This document shows positions 7,064-8,525 of a stretch of DNA of 8,525 nt, in pieces. Position numbers and translations under genes: made by a program. Numbering within the stretch: position 1 is the stretch's first letter; each line of letters opens with the position of its first letter. The notes below the pieces were generated by a model. That model saw only the letters and a program-made list of their open reading frames with translations. It was not told the DNA's origin and did no database searches. The DNA is taken from positions 1 through 8,525 of the forward strand of contig CAAFNG010000247.1 of NCBI GenBank assembly GCA_900764225.1, read 5' to 3'. Origin of the DNA: Lachnospiraceae bacterium. GTDB taxonomy: Bacteria; Bacillota; Clostridia; Lachnospirales; Lachnospiraceae.

Positions 7064-8487
7064 TTATTGCAGACCAGCCTCTTCATTGGTCAGTCCATCG
7101 CTCTGCATATCGTTATTATCTTCTGTGCTGTCTTCAGAATCATCCTCCGGCGGACTTGGAACATTTTCATCAGAAATAGCCTCTTTCTGTCCGTCTGCTG
7201 CGGAACCAGTTGCAGAATCACTGATTCCCTTGAAAAGATCCCAGAGTTCAGTTGTCGGAACCTCTCCGTCCTCTGCCTCATCCGGCTGCACGTTCAGATA
7301 CGGAAGTGCCTCGGAAAGAATTCCCTGTGCAATGTACTGTGCATAGGTACTGCTCGCCTGATCCTCTGTGTTCGGTTCATCTACAACCACATAGATCACA
7401 AGTGCAGGATCATCCACCGGTGCAAAACCGATGAAAGATACCAGATACTTGCCATTTCCTCGTGGAAGCTTCTCAGCTGTACCTGTCTTACCACCTGAAC
7501 TGTAACCCTGAACCTTGGATGTACGGCTGGTACCATGGTCTACACTGGCAGCCATATAGGAACGGATATCCGCCGAAATCTTATCGGAAATGGTCTGTTT
7601 CATCAGTGTTGGTGTGATATTCTTCACGATTCCACCGCTGCTGTCTTTGATCTTTGTCACAAGATGTGGCTGATAATAATATCCTCCGTTAACAACAGAA
7701 CACATGGCATTGATCTCCTGGATCATAGTCAGTGTATAACCCTGTCCAAAAGCAGAACATGCAAGCTCTGTCTCACCCATGGACTCATTCGTATGAATAA
7801 CACCGCTTCCCTCGTTAGGAAGATCGATACCGGTTCTTGTTCCGAAGTTAAAAACGCTCTGGGTCTTCAGGAAGTTGTCCTTACCCATCTTCGCCGCGAT
7901 CTGCATCATACCATCGTTGCAGGAATTGGCGATAACATCAGCAAGTGTCTCGGTTCCGTGTGCATCCGGCCAGACCGCACATTTGATAAATGTGGTAGCT
8001 CCCTCCGCACCGAAAGACTGTCCGCCATCGCAGACGAAAGTATCGGACTCGGAAATGGCTCCCATCTCAAGAGCAGAACTCATAACAATCGGCTTGACAA
8101 CAGATCCCGGCTCGTAGGCATCTGTCACGCAGAAGTTGCTCCACATTCCGTTCAGTGCTTCCACTGTCTCCTCATCATTCATGGCTGCGATCTCACTGTC
8201 TGAATAAACATTGGAAAGATCTCTCGGATTGTTCAGATCATAACGGTCACCGCCATCCATAGCCATGATCTCTCCGGTCTTCGGATCCTCAATGATAACG
8301 CCGACGTTCTTGGCTCCCATTTTCTCCTTAAAAGCATTTACATATTTCTCAACGATCTGCTGAAGTCCCAGATCCAGAGAAATTTCAATACTTTTTCCAT
8401 CTACCGGTTCAATAATCGTCTGCTCTACATCAGAATTATTATTGATATATCCGTACTGTCTGCCATCTGTTCCGATAAGTGTAGCAT
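7064..8487 (-). CDS. Class B penicillin-binding protein, 5'-truncated by the contig end
   Basis: DD-transpeptidase of the PBP2/FtsI/SpoVD type. The N-terminus (anchor and most of the dimerisation domain) is missing because genomic sequence ends at 8487. Manual translation above the internal ATG at 8320 gives 55 further in-frame codons, including KSIEISLDLGLQQIVEKYV, the normal entry to a PBP transpeptidase domain, so 8320 is not the start. The visible 473 residues hold SVVK after EPG (Ser codon 8104-8102), SCN in ANSCNDGMMQ, and a canonical KTG in GGKTGTAEKLPRG (Lys codon 7489-7487). The catalytic domain ends near YLNVQ and is followed by an acidic, low-complexity tail of about 75 residues rich in Asp, Glu, Ser and Asn, ending at TAA 7066-7064. 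No PASTA domain is seen. It is the upstream paralogue of the KTA-type PBP. It lies in the spoVD/ftsI position of the dcw cluster, so ftsL and mraW would be expected just upstream. Confidence 0.95.
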
Positions 8488-8525
8488 CTGTCTCTTATAC
8501 ACATCTCCGAGCCCACGAGACGTAG
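8488..8525. other. Illumina Nextera (Tn5) adapter sequence left at the contig end; not genomic
   Basis: Bases 8488-8506 are CTGTCTCTTATACACATCT, the reverse complement of the 19-bp Tn5 mosaic end used in Nextera tagmentation. Bases 8507-8521 are CCGAGCCCACGAGAC, the Nextera read-2 tail that follows it in read-through. The last four bases, GTAG, fall where the i7 index begins. The match is exact over 34 bases and at the very end of the sequence. The PBP reading frame is cut here, and the adapter supplies an in-frame TAA on the minus strand at 8497-8495. Confidence 0.98.

Noticed and set aside
7535..8203. A 222-codon open frame on the plus strand inside the first PBP gene
   Set aside because: It is antisense to a clear PBP transpeptidase domain, its product resembles no family I know and is rich in Cys, His and Arg, and it has no supporting context.
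1..8487. CRISPR arrays, tRNA or rRNA genes, prophage, insertion sequences or defence genes
   Set aside because: The window is almost fully occupied by recognisable cell wall genes, and I saw no direct-repeat arrays, RNA gene features or mobile-element genes.
8488..8506. Tn5/IS50-like mosaic end at the right edge
   Set aside because: It is followed without a gap by the Nextera read-2 tail and lies at the contig end, so it is library adapter and not a resident transposon.

Overview
The window is a piece of the dcw (division and cell wall) cluster of a low-to-mid GC Gram-positive bacterium. The protein style, the operon order (class B PBPs, mraY, murD, ftsW, then ftsQ/divIB) and the strong AGGAGG-type ribosome binding sites point to Bacillota, class Clostridia, most likely a Lachnospiraceae-like gut organism. 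The family assignment is inference from protein character; no search was run. Every real gene lies on the minus strand, so the operon is transcribed from the right end of the window to the left.

In transcription order: a 5'-truncated class B penicillin-binding protein (7064..8487); a 77-nt gap holding a strong terminator-like hairpin that contains the next gene's ribosome binding site; a second complete class B PBP with a KTA instead of KTG motif (5205..6986); mraY (5139..4183); murD (start best placed at 4168); ftsW/spoVE (2754..1654); murA (start best placed at a TTG at 1616); and the first 116 codons of ftsQ/divIB, running off the left edge. Spacings are 77, 65, 14, 58 and 37 nt, and then a 4-nt ATGA overlap between murA and ftsQ, so the set looks like one translationally tight operon. 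No stretch longer than 80 bases lacks a gene, apart from the ends of the contig.

The genes work together on peptidoglycan precursor supply and septal wall synthesis. MurA makes the first committed UDP-MurNAc precursor, MurD adds D-Glu, MraY loads the pentapeptide onto the lipid carrier, FtsW polymerises lipid II, the class B PBPs crosslink, and FtsQ/DivIB links the synthase to the divisome. murE, murF and murG are absent from the places where they often sit.

The last 38 bases (8488..8525) are not genomic. They match the Illumina Nextera transposase adapter (19-bp Tn5 mosaic end, then the read-2 tail, then four bases of probable index). This artefact cuts the first PBP gene and puts an in-frame stop upstream of it, so an internal ATG can pass for a gene start. 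I found no evidence of an undescribed system; the most interesting biological signal is the hairpin between the two PBP genes.
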